Assembly (NCBI GenBank): GCA_037693485.1
Contig: CM075352.1
Location: 26,010,001-26,074,000 of the forward strand
DNA from: Kitagawia praeruptora
Taxonomy: Eukaryota > Streptophyta > Magnoliopsida > Apiales > Apiaceae
Direction of reading: 5' to 3'
Length of the DNA: 64,000 bases
In this document: positions 33,834-44,292 of the stretch, one piece after another
Layout of the letters: each line of letters starts with the position of its first letter
How positions within the stretch are numbered: the first letter of the stretch is position 1
The notes under the pieces: generated by a model
What the model was told of the DNA's origin: nothing
The model's database searches: none
Seen by the model: the letters and a program-made list of their open reading frames with translations, nothing else
Made by a program: the position numbers and the translations under genes

Positions 33834-34751
33834 GGGCCCATTTGTTTATGGGTGAATGATTCCTGTTGAACTGACGAGTCAAATTTCCTTATTCAGCTTG
33901 TTTGATTAGAAAAATCAACCACTTGGACGCTTTCTTTTCTTCCGGACAAGTCCTGGATGGGTAGATGTAAAAAATTTGGCTGAACCATTCTTGAATTCAT
34001 CAATCACATTTCTCCACTTTAATAATAAAGTACACAACAATCATTTGATTATTTTTATTGAAAGTTAAAATTTTAATTTAATTAATCAATTTTCTGAAAA
34101 CATTGTGAGCAATTTTATTTAGTAAAATAACATAATTAAATTATAATTACTATAAACTAATCAATTACTTTTTTCACCTAGAACATGTTACCTTTTTAAT
34201 TTTTTCTAACTAAATCTTCTCTTTTTCCAATCATATCACAAGCATTCTATTTAATAAAATAAAATAATAATTTTATAATTACTAACAATTAGCCGATTAC
34301 CTTTTTCAACTAAACATATCATCTTTTCTATATTTTCTAACTGAAATCCCTCATTTTCTAGAAATATCACGGATAACATTTATATAATTATATCAAATCA
34401 TCTCATATAAAAATTTAAGCCTCCAAAATTTATGTTTTTAAAAAGTTATTTTAAATTAATGTAAAAAATTCATATAATATTAAAAAAAATCCGTGCATCG
34501 CACGGGTTTTAAGCTAGTATCACTTATTTTAGTATCATTAAAAAATTTTAATGTACACAAACTAAATGGTACAATAAAACTATGAAGTTAATTAATTAAA
34601 TATCATTATATTTAAAAGTTGTTAATTTTGTTATTCAGAAAAATTTAAAATTAAATTAACAAACAATATCACCTGTTCAACGTTCAGATTAATCATTCGT
34701 TCAGAATTTTAATGATTAGGAAATTTTTATTCAGATTTAACAAATGACCCC
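33834..34751. mobile_element. Harbinger-like element containing a Helitron fragment
   Basis: The ends GGGCCCATTTGTTT and AACAAATGACCCC are inverted, flanked by TTA on both sides (33831-33833 and 34752-34754), the usual PIF/Harbinger target duplication. Sub-terminal sequences around 33850 and 34660-34740 (TGAATGATTCCTGTTGAA against TTCAACGTTCAGATTAATCA) are also related inverted. The middle is occupied by a Helitron 3' part (34087-34517), so the element was hit by a later insertion or acquisition. Confidence 0.65.
34087..34517 (+). mobile_element. Helitron 3' fragment, related to the array at 1-8495
   Basis: Closely resembles the reverse complement of about 1767-2180: the same series CCTTTTTAATTTTTTCTAACTAA, GCATTCTATTTAATAAAATA and TTTAAGCCTCCAAAATT. 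It ends with the hairpin CCGTGCATCGCACGG, TTTTAAG, CTAG and a following T. No 5' TCTATAC end was found, so it looks 5' truncated. Confidence 0.8.
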
Positions 34752-34862
34752 TTAGTTTCAAAAAAAAAACCATTTTTTCTTATTATTAAATTTCTCGTGA
34801 ATCGAAGCTCATTTTAAAGTCAATTGAAAAAAGACGAAAAATGATGGAATTCTCAAAATTAT

Positions 34863-36248
34863 TACTCCCTCCATCTCATAATGCTTCTCTCGTTTGATAT
34901 GTCGGGACTGTTCGTAACATGAGACAAATTACTAATTTACGTCTAATTTATAAGACCAAATATAGTCATTAGTGATCTTGTTGGATTCGTATTTATGAGC
35001 AATTTAATACTGTGAAGTTTTTATATTTAAAACTAATACAAAATTAAAGATATTAACGATTAAAAGAAAAAAGGCCCCCAATATCACAATTTTGAAGTAA
35101 ATGGCCTCAAATATCAAAACTCAAAATATTGGTCCCAAATATCACTCCAAAACACACTTTCATGTAGCGTTTCTGGGGATTTTTTTTCCCTAAAAATGCT
35201 ATTGCGTCTTGCGTTTTGGGGAATCATTTTTTTTTTAAATATAAATGCTACATAGATTAGCGTTGGGTGGTTGTTAACGCCACTTTATGTGGTGTGTTGG
35301 GGGGAAACGCCACTTAATGTGGTGTTTTGGGGTGTTTTTTTTAATTCTTTCAGGGGTTCAACAATTAACTTTTGGGGATCAATGTTTCCATTTTGGGTTT
35401 TAGAAATATTCGGAATGATGAATAACCCGTATACGAACTTACAACCCTAAACCCTAACGCGTTTAAAAATCAGGCCGCCAGATTCAATTTTTTAACTAAA
35501 AATTTTAAATTCAGAAAAAAACAATTTTAATTAAATTTAGGGGTTCAACAATTTACTTTTGGGGTTCAACATTTCCATTTTGGGTTTTAGAAATATTTAG
35601 AACGACGAATAAACCGTATACGAACTTAGGGTTTGGGGTTTAGGGTTGTTTACAACCCTAAACCCTAACTTATCCTGATTTTTAAACGCGTAAGCGTTTA
35701 AAAATCAGGCCACCGGATTTAATTTCTTAATTTACATTTTTAAATTAAAAAATATTTTTTAAAAAAAATTTAGGGGTTCAATAATTAACTTTTGGGGTTT
35801 AACATTTGCATTTTGGGTTTTAGAAATATTCAGAACGAACCGTATATATTTAGGAAAAAAATAAAAAAATAATAAAAAACAAACAACGCCACATGAAGTG
35901 GCGTTACCTCACAAGACACAATCTTATCCAGCGTTTTCAAACCCAAAACACACTATTATCTGACGTTAACAAAAAAAAAAATCCTTCCCACAAAACGCTA
36001 AACGCATTAGCGTTTTTGATTTTAAAAAAAAAGGAAACGCTACACGAAGTAGCGTTTTTGAAGAAAAATTGAAAATGCTAGACGCTTTTGTGTTTTAGAG
36101 TAATATTTGGGGCCAACTTTTCATGTTGTGATATTTGGGGCCATTTACTTTCATATTGTGATATTGAGGGCCAACACCCCGATTAAAAGTGTGCGTTGGC
36201 AAATGTGTCCAAGAGAAATGGGAAAAGTTTTTAAAGATAGAGGGAGTA
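34863..36248. mobile_element. Stowaway-like MITE split by a MULE-like insertion
   Basis: Left end TACTCCCTCCATCTCATAAT and right end TTTTTAAAGATAGAGGGAGTA, flanked by TA. The outer pieces (34863-35066 and 36190-36248) would form a normal MITE of about 263 bp; internal words such as TGTGTCCAAGAGAAATGGGA are those usual near the right end. The remaining 1.1 kb is the nested element at 35067-36180. Confidence 0.8.
35067..36180. mobile_element. Mutator-like non-autonomous element with long TIRs
   Basis: The left ~85 bp (GGCCCCCAATATCACAA, AAGTAAATGGCC, CCAAATATCACTCCAAAACAC) and the right ~85 bp are imperfect inverted repeats. A 9-bp direct repeat GATTAAAAG (35058-35066 and 36181-36189) is the length typical of Mutator-like elements. 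Inside are three related copies of a block GGGGTTCAACAATTAACTTT...TTTTGGGTTTTAGAAATATT (about 35352, 35543, 35773), several AACGCCAC..AATGTGG/GTGGCGTT palindromic words, and short telomere-like AAACCCTAA/TTAGGGTTT runs (35440-35455, 35625-35670). No ORF. Confidence 0.82.
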
Positions 36249-36419
36249 TTGAATACTGACATGGCATTATAATTGATTTTTTTATAAATGAAATGAATTT
36301 TATATACACTAATATGAATCTAACGAATAAAATAATGAGTCTGTTTGACACCAACTTAAAATAAGTCATTCGGGTAAAAATTTCATATTTTGATAAAAAA
36401 AATTTATATAAGTATTTAA

Positions 36420-36836
36420 TACTCCCTCTGTCCCATATTTCTTTTCCTACTTTCCTTTTAAGGATATTCAAAATATTTTTCCTCTTACTATTTTTGTCCA
36501 TAAAAAATAATATTCAATATTCACTACTCTACCCACTACTCTTTAAAAACAATATTCAATACACACTACTCCACCCACTAATCATTACAAATAATATTCA
36601 ATACCCACTACTTCTTAAAAATAATACTCCGTATTCAATACCCATTATTCCACCCACTACTCCTTAAAAATAATATTCAATACCCACTACTCCAAAAAAA
36701 CAATATTCAATACACACTACTCCTTAAAAATAATATTCAATATCCACTACTCTATAAAAAAATAATATTCACTCCCTGCTATCTTAAAATCCGTGAAATT
36801 CAGCAAACGAGAAAAGAAAAAGAGAAGGAGGGGGTA
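36420..36836. mobile_element. Stowaway-like MITE with internal tandem repeats
   Basis: Left end TACTCCCTCTGTCCCATATT and right end GAGAAGGAGGGGGTA, flanked by TA. The interior (about 36500-36775) is a degenerate array of an approximately 40-bp unit CAATACCCACTACTCC...TTAAAAATAATATT, present about six times. The right part GCAAACGAGAAAAGAAAAAG is typical of the terminus. No coding content. Confidence 0.78.
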
Positions 36837-36945
36837 TATTTTTGAGATTCTATAAGTTACAAAAACAAGTTAACTTTTTTAGAAAAAAGTTAATAAAAAT
36901 TATTTTATTCTGGAAATAAGTTTCTCAAACACTCCCAATAGAGTT

Positions 36946-37868
36946 ATTAGTCAAAAAACTCAACCAACTTTTTATTTTTTTGCAATTTAACCAATGAACT
37001 TATTTTTTCTCATAAAAACCCAACAAACTTTATTAAACTTTGAAAATAAATTAACTGTAGTTAATCATTGTTGATGTGTATTAACTATTGTTCAACCACA
37101 TCTTTATTAAATAATCAATAAATTATTAATAAAAAAATTCATTCAAATTATTACTTCATTTTAGTTTATTATCTTTTTTTTATAAACCAAAATATATTTA
37201 TATTTATGAAATATTAAACTAGATTAAAATAAAATATAATAATAATAATTTTAATTACAAATCTTTCAATTGCATTGTTACTTTATGTATTTTCATATTT
37301 TTAAAATTTATATTTTAATTATTTGTACCCTTCCCTATTTTTATTACAAAAAAAAAAGAGTGATCTGATTTATAATAATTAAAATATTTTCTGAATTCAA
37401 TAAATTTGAAAAATAGGTATGTAATATGGACAAAGATAACATAAAGGACAAAGGCATGCATGCCTTTGCAAAGTTTGTCCGGTAATTTTTTAAAAATTAA
37501 TAGTTGCGTGGAATTTCATGATTTTATTATAATATTGTTAATAACTAATATAAAATGAAATTTGTCCGGATTCATATCGTTAATCAATTTTAGGAGAAAA
37601 AAAACAAATATGATCAATTTTGGGGGGGAAGGCAAATAGAAGTTTTATAATGAAATTAATTATCTGACTATACACCAAAATGGTTTGCAAGTATGTAAAA
37701 AAAATATTTTTATATTAAAAATTAAACATTTGATAATAATAATCAACCATAGTTAAATTTAGGACACATTTTTGCAATTTATCAAAGTTTGTTGGGGTTT
37801 TTTGTGAAAAAAATAGTTGATTGATTAAATGACAAAAAATGTAAAGTTGGTTGGTTTTTTTGGCTAAT
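36946..37868. mobile_element. Long-TIR MITE (MULE-like)
   Basis: ATTAGTCAAAAAACTCAACC at the left matches the inverted right end GGTTTTTTTGGCTAAT. The inverted similarity extends about 130 bp inward (TTGCAATTTAACCAATGAAC, CCCAACAAACTTT on the left against their reverse complements at 37790-37850). No clear target duplication was found. 923 bp, AT-rich, no ORF. The long TIR suggests a Mutator-like origin. Confidence 0.6.
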
Positions 37869-39189
37869 TGCTCCTCCAAATATCATATGATATTGAAAAA
37901 TATTTTTGGAATTATGTAGCATTACTCCGCACATTTCTAAGATAATATTCACAACAAATTATATCCAATATATAATTAGCGTAAGGAGGTTTTGATGGTG
38001 TGGTTTGGTCGTCATGGCAATTATATTAAATTCAAGATACGTAAGAAAAACACACGGAGAGAAAATGTTGTTACGGTACAAACCCTACAACACTATCAAC
38101 AAATAACATATCATTTTCAAAAATAAAAAAAGTAAAGAAATTAAACAAACAAACAAAAATAATAAACAAAGTAAACAAACATATAAACAAACAACGCCAA
38201 AATTTAACAAAATATATATAACACTTATAACAAAAAGTTCTAAAGATTTCTTAGTAACCATACATTTGTTAAATTATTTAATAAAAAAATAAAATAGTTA
38301 TACCAATAAGTTCCAACAGGTTTCAATTATATTATACATAATCTAATAAAATAGAAAAAAAAATCCAAAATAATATGAAATATTAAAATATATGTTAGGC
38401 TAAATGTTCAAATATATATAATTTGAAAGAAAATTATTAAAACAAAAAATTTAAAAAACAAATAACAATTAACAACACAATCAACAAAAATTCTATAAAG
38501 AAAATATTGAAAAAAACATTAAAATGTAAAGAAACATAAAATGATTGGAAATGACACCAAACCTTAACAAAATATATTCTACAGAACAAACTCTAATTTA
38601 AAACAAAATTGAACATCACAAATTACTCCAATATAGCACACATAAAGAAATCTAAACCAATATAAAAATACATGGAAAAAAGATTTAAAAAATTAATTAC
38701 ACAAGTACGATACTAACATGTTTCAACTATATCACATCTAACCTAATAATAAAAAACAAAAAATATATGAAATAGTCAAAATAAAAATATCCTAAATTGT
38801 AAAAGTAATTTACATTAAACAAATAAACAATTTTTAAGAAAAAAATATTTCAAAAAATAAATATGAGAAATACTTAAAAATTTTATATAAAACAAAATTC
38901 TAAAAATCATACTAAAAACAGGGAACACAAAAAAAACCAAATATTTAATTTGCAAATATTATAGATTCTGTATTACATGAAAACAAATACAAAAAATCAA
39001 CGAAAACACCCAAACAAAAAAAGACATATTTATTAACTAAAAATAACATTCCAATAAAATCCCTAAAATTAATTAATAACTTAACAAAAACATTAAATTC
39101 TATAATTGAGAAAAAAATGAAATCTAACAAAAAAAACTTTAATAATTATTATTATAAGTTCACATAAAAGCAAACAAAAAACAATGATA
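37869..39189. other. A-rich region, probably the body of a degenerate Helitron
   Basis: Very A-rich plus strand with repeated AAACAAACAAA and TTAACAAAATATAT words. No gene. Because a Helitron 3' end follows at 39224, much of this may be the interior of that element, but its 5' end could not be identified. Confidence 0.4.
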
Positions 39190-39224
39190 AAAGCAATTCG
39201 TGCATCGCACGAGTTTAAAGCTAG
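39190..39224 (+). mobile_element. Helitron 3' terminus
   Basis: Hairpin TTCGTGCATCGCACGAG followed by TTTAAAG, CTAG and T: the standard Helitron 3' structure, on the plus strand and related to the ends at 34517 and in the array. Element length unknown. Confidence 0.7.
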
Positions 39225-39390
39225 TTTTCATAAATTGGATCAGCATAATCTTGGGGCCTACGAACGCCTACACGTTTCCGGGCGGACCTGGGCTCGAAAC
39301 TCGAAAGAGGATAGATCATAAAAGTACATGTGGACTGTGGACATGTTCGTAAGTTCATGAACAGTCCGTTTTGACTATTTTTTCCCTTCA

Positions 39391-39727
39391 GCAACTCCAA
39401 TGCTCTTCCATTTCCTTAATCCAAAAAATAGGGATTATTAAAAATATTGGTAATGAAAATTATGTTTCACTGCAATCATATATCCTATATTCATATCCTA
39501 TATTTTAAAAATAATTTTTAATGTAGTTTTTTGAAATTTAAATTTTAAACATTCTTATAAATTAACCAGTAAGGTGGAGGATATAGGGGATCTAATTTTG
39601 ATCCCTCAAATAAGGGGTTATATTTTTTCTCCCCTAAAAAAATAAAGGGAATGAGGGGTAGGGTTGAAGCTTTAATTTTAAATTAAAATCCCTGTATTTA
39701 TCCACCTAGATTTATGTTTGGAGTTGC
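39391..39727. mobile_element. MITE, 3-bp target duplication TCA
   Basis: GCAACTCCAATGCTC at the left and TTTGGAGTTGC at the right are inverted ends, with TCA on both sides (39388-39390 and 39728-39730). 337 bp with ATATCCTATATTCATATCCT repeats inside. PIF/Harbinger-like or CACTA-derived; the short TIR does not decide. Confidence 0.55.
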
Positions 39728-39739
39728 TCAGTCAACCAT

Positions 39740-41140
39740 CTATATCACCATTTCAGTTGCTGAACAAAAATTGTGTCTTGCATTTTTGTTGAATTTAGTT
39801 ATAGAATAAATGTGTTCTTTATACGATTTTGTTGCATTTTTGTGCGGGAAATTTCCAGCTTTTGCCCTTTTTACGATTTTGGCCATATCTTGAGTTCTAG
39901 AAGTCCGTTTTGGACGATCTTACTGTCCACGCGAAGATAACGAGATTCTCTATCATTCTAAAGTGGTCCAGAAGTCCAATTACATCTGGAACGTTCCGGA
40001 ATTACTGAAGAAAAGACAGCTGCGAATTTTCCTTTAAAACAAAATCAGTTTAGGAAACGTACTTCTATTATAATTCTGATTTGGTATTTCTTGCTGGGCA
40101 AGATGTCTAGAGCCTATATAAACACATCTAACCCTTGTAAATTGTATCATTAACACAATTAGATAACATTACATATCTTGTACATAATATAGCTTAGAAT
40201 TGCAAGGGAGAAAAGGAGAGCAAGATTCAACGCTCGTGACAAGCAACGGATCTAGATCTACTTCATCTTTTGTATCATAGATTTTTTTTTCTCAACTCTT
40301 TGTTTTATTAATATTATTACTTTCTTTCATATCTTGTCTTCTATCATGGTTTCATTAGATCCCATGATGACGAGCGGTTCGATTATGAACTAATCGTTGT
40401 CATGGAATTCTAACGGATTTATTTATGGAGTTTTAGTATCTTGATTGCTTTAAAGATCTGTGTGTGATGTATATTTGATATCTTTGTATGGTTATGCTTA
40501 TTGATAGATGCGTCATGAACATCTAATTTGTTAATCTCTTGTGAAGCGAGAGTGGATCTTGAGATTTAGAACTTGCCATGCTAGCATAGGATAGGTTGAT
40601 GTTTTAACATCATGATTTGTGGCGTAAATAGAGATATTATGCTGCCCTATGTGATCTTGATAGACAACTTGTTCTTCAACCGTTATGTTTTCAAATTCTA
40701 TAGAGATATAGGGTCTAAGCATAATTGGTGTCTATTCATCTTCTATCTCTTTTGTGGATGTATGTTTCGTTTGGTATTCGTATACTGAGAGGTAGCGTAT
40801 ACTTGTTTCGTGTTATCCGATCAGATATCATAACCATCACATGCATTGATTAAAGGCATCAACTCTAAGCGAAGTATTTAATGAAGTTAGGATTCCATGT
40901 TTCTCTTGCATAATTAATTCGATTTTAATTAGTTAAGTAATTATTAGTTTTGTTAATTTGTTCTTAGTTAATCTTAGATAATCAAACCCAATTCTTATTA
41001 ATTGTCTTAGCAGTGAAGAATAACCATACATTGTTGCATAAGTACTAAATTGAATTAAAAACCAGATCTCTGTGGGAACGAACTTGACTTATTCATATAT
41101 TACTTGTGATCACGTACGCTTGCGTGTTTTAGTGCAAACA
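39740..41140 (+). mobile_element. LTR of a retrotransposon (solo or truncated), probably Ty3/gypsy
   Basis: Contains a TATA box (CCTATATAAAC, 40114-40124) with a downstream CTTGTAAATTGTATCA block. The 3' part, CTCTGTGGGAACGAACTTGAC then CGTACGCTTGCGTGTTTTAG, ends GTGCAAACA; this style of end is familiar from plant gypsy LTRs. No primer-binding site or coding region follows: the sequence continues directly into the minus-strand copia LTR. The left border was not found. Confidence 0.5.
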
Positions 41141-41320
41141 CATTCCTTGAGGCTTGAACAAACATATGAACTTCTCCCAAATCATATATTTATTACATGA
41201 CAGCAATTATTCGAATACGAAGACATACTCTAGCTGTGACAGTATGTTCAACTTAGTAAAAACTAAGTACAGGGAAATATAGTTAAGTTGTCTCTATGCT
41301 ATCACCCATAAATCCCAACA
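41141..41320 (-). mobile_element. Start of the 3' LTR of the copia element
   Basis: On the minus strand the LTR begins TGTTGGGATTTATGGGTGAT at 41320. Only about 180 bp are visible before gypsy-type LTR sequence takes over at 41140, so the copia LTR is interrupted or truncated. Confidence 0.65.
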
Positions 41321-41321
41321 A

Positions 41322-41335
41322 TCTCCCCCCAATTT
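41322..41335 (-). promoter_or_regulatory. Polypurine tract of the copia element
   Basis: AAATTGGGGGGAGA on the minus strand, two bases before the LTR TG. This is the usual position of the plus-strand priming site of LTR retrotransposons and fixes the element's orientation. Confidence 0.75.
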
Positions 41336-41554
41336 GTTTTTATGGACAATAACAACAAATTTACAATCAAAACGCGCTGACAACTTAACTAACATAGATC
41401 AGAATAGCTGAAATACTATAACTGATAAATGTTAAAGAAAAATCTAGAACATGAAGCTTATGAATTTACTGCAAATCAATTGCTCCTATTGAATGAGCAA
41501 ATCAGAGTTTAACTTAGCTTGATTTTGGCATTCTCCAATTGTTCAGATTTTTCC

Positions 41555-42597
41555 CTATCTTCTGAGAGCTTCATTTCTTGCTTTTCTGAGGTCTTCAACT
41601 AAAGCTTTTTTTTCTGGTGATCTGGCATCATCTTCAATGTCTTCAATGTACCCTTGTATCACTCGAGAAGTAAATACTTCAGCATCTTTTACATCAAACC
41701 AAGTTTCAAAATCATACGTGTATGTTCTGAACTTCAGAATTCCTTGGATGAATTTGAACCTCCTTCCGAGAAACACATTTAAGGATTCTCTTCTCTTTCT
41801 GTCTAGCTTTGGATCTTTATCTCTCCTTTGATCAAATATAACCTCTAGTTCCCAAGCAACTAGCATTTCGAGCTTATGAACAGATCCAACAACTTTCTAG
41901 TAGAGATCCTTCAGTATACTGGTCCTCAGCTTGTGAAAACTATCAACATAGATTTTTTGCTTGTCATTCTTGATTCTCAGAGGATTATCCAGTACATAGG
42001 GCTGATAACCTGCTTCCTCACTGAATAGCTTGTTGAGTTTCTTGTAACTTTCCTTCAGTTGAGCTTCTAGGTCTTCAGCACTTTGTTTGGCAGATGTGGC
42101 AGGTTTGGTAGGTTTGGTGGATTGGGATGATTTAGCTTTAGCAGCCTGATAAACTTGTTCTGCTTCATATTCAGCCATGCCATCCTTTGTAAAAGGACGA
42201 TGTGCTGCTACAAGGTCCACATTAGGCATTGGTTCCCCATCAGAACTAACTTCAAGGTCTGCATCATCATGTGCTCTCTAGTCACCATACTTCTCATAGA
42301 ATTCAGCATATCTTTGAGCATAGTATTCTTTGACATGCTCTAAGATACTGCTGGAAACATCTTGGTTTGTTTCCATGAGAGTGATCATCCTTTCCAAAAC
42401 GAAGAAATCAATTATTCTCCTTACCTTTACCTTATTGCATGAGAGATCACGCATGCCTACCACATTTGAGACTATCTCCATAGTGAAGTCTGGTTCTACA
42501 GTTATACATGTAGTTCCACAGTCCTTAAGATCATACTTTCGTACCTTTTTGCTGACTGGGTCCAGTTCCACCGAGACAGATGATATGCTCCCATCAA
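41555..42597 (-). pseudogene. 3' part of the env-like region of the copia element
   Basis: Open stretches in one reading direction: up to 42278-42597, 42229-41897 and 41866-41555, separated by stops. They are charged and helical (for example KKLNKLFSEEAGYQPYVLDN, ETWFDVKDAEVFTSRVI, VEDLRKARNEALRR). The stretch begins at the CACTA target duplication and continues the open region that ends at 52322 on the other side. No catalytic motif is visible; function unknown. Confidence 0.6.
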
Positions 42598-42614
42598 CAC
42601 TACAAGAAAACAGT

Positions 42615-42760
42615 AAATAGACATCACACTTTAGACATCGGTCGTAAATGCCGCTGATGTTAAAAGATGTAATAACATCATCCCGAATTAAACTGATGTC
42701 TTTGTTATTCATAGACATCACTCTTTTTAAAACTGATGTCTAAAGTCACTCTTTAAAAAA
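42615..42760. repeat. Left sub-terminal TAGACATC array of the CACTA element
   Basis: TAGACATC and its complement GATGTCTA recur in both orientations (AATAGACATCACACTTTAGA, GACATCGGTC, CTGATGTCTTTGTTATTC, CTGATGTCTAAAGTCAC). In En/Spm such repeats are the binding sites of the accessory transposition protein. Confidence 0.8.
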
Positions 42761-44292
42761 TTAAAAAACGCGCGGCCCATTATGTTTTCCCCCTTAGTGA
42801 AATTTTCACCCCCAAAAATCAAAATTCCCCCCCCCCCTAACCAAATATTATCCCCGCCCAAGCCCATACAGTACAATTATTGAGCCTCTCAGACAAATTA
42901 ACAAAACAAAATCTAATTTAACAAAAATATTCAGACAAACACACTCTCTCTCTCTCGACTCTCTCTCGACTCTCTCGACTCTCTCTCACTCTCTTGACTC
43001 ACTCTCTCGACTGAAACTCACCACCACAAACTCACCTCGGTACCATTCACCACCATAAACTCACCTCCGGTACCACTCACTACTCTACTCACCACTGCTC
43101 TCTACTCTACTCACAGGCCACTCACCTTCGGTACCACTGCTCGTGTTGAAATTGGTAAGAATCGGTAATACTCTACACGAATAAGGTCTCCTCTGGTATT
43201 TCTAGGGTCTTCTCGATCTATTGAGAGCTTCAATTTGAGGGTTTTTTCAAGTCAAAACCCTAATTTCTTAATTTAGGGCTTTTTAAATCAAAACCCTAAT
43301 TTCTTAATTGTGTGTTTTTATTTACTTGGATGTACTACCCTAATTGTTTTGAATGCATTCTTTTTACAGGACCTCATTCACTTGGTTGTGGCTGTTCGTT
43401 AGGTAATTTTAATTTTTGAATTTCTTATTTGAATTTCTGATATGTGTTATATCATATGATTATTTGTATGTTATTTAATTGGATGCATGTTATTATTTGT
43501 TTATTATTTTGTTGGATTTTTGGCATGTCATCTAACAGTGCTATTGTTTGAGTACTACTGTTTTTCCGACATAATCGACCAAGAGAAAGTGAAAGTTGTT
43601 GTGATTTTCTATTGGTCAATTTCAAATTATATGAGTTGGATGTATTTTAGTTTCATACCTTGTTAATTATTTTATTGCTGGATGGAGGTTTATGTTTTAG
43701 TTTTCGAATTTTACGAAAACCTTAAATATTGTCGTTTGAGTTTTTATTGTTTGGCTGATATTCAGGGATATTTTTTGGTTTGCGAAGAAGAAAGGATAGT
43801 TCCTAGCTGTTGTTCACGGTGTTGACCTAGTGCTTCTACTAATTAAGAGGTACTCCCGCTCCCTTTCTTGTTTATATAGCGACTTTTTCTGCTTTGTGTA
43901 TTTGATTGTCATGATTGCTTATTCCAGTGCTCCGTTCTTTATTAGAACTCAAATAGTATATGGTAGCTGTACTTTCTCTATTTGCCATGTACAAATTTGA
44001 ATTATAGAAATTGCATGCCTTTAGTTAAACGTTAATTACATGTTGCCTGTTATTATTAATTTAGATTAAAGATTTGTGTTCCTTTTCTTTTTCTTATGTC
44101 TATCATGTCCTATTTGTGATTATTGCTAGATATTATATGTCATACGTCCATTTTGATTAATATAAACTATTGGATTTTTATTATATGGATAAGGCTACAA
44201 TAAAACTATTATAGATCAGAATACATAATAAGTAATCACTAGCTATAATTATACTAAAAACTTCACTGACATACCAGGTCGTTGGAAATTAA
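42761..44292. other. CACTA 5' leader region
   Basis: Upstream of the transposase start. It holds a CTCTCT/CGACTCTC microsatellite (42944-43010), a duplicated CACTCAC..CGGTACCA block, and a tandem pair of a 27-bp word containing TCAAAACCCTAATTTCTTAA (about 43250-43310). Probably promoter, leader exons and introns; exact boundaries not determined. Confidence 0.4.

Noticed and set aside
35625..35670. Interstitial telomere from chromosome fusion
   Set aside because: The AAACCCTAA runs are very short and lie inside a nested transposon, repeated with its other internal blocks.
36151..36501. 116-codon minus-strand frame
   Set aside because: It crosses two MITE ends and has no protein features.
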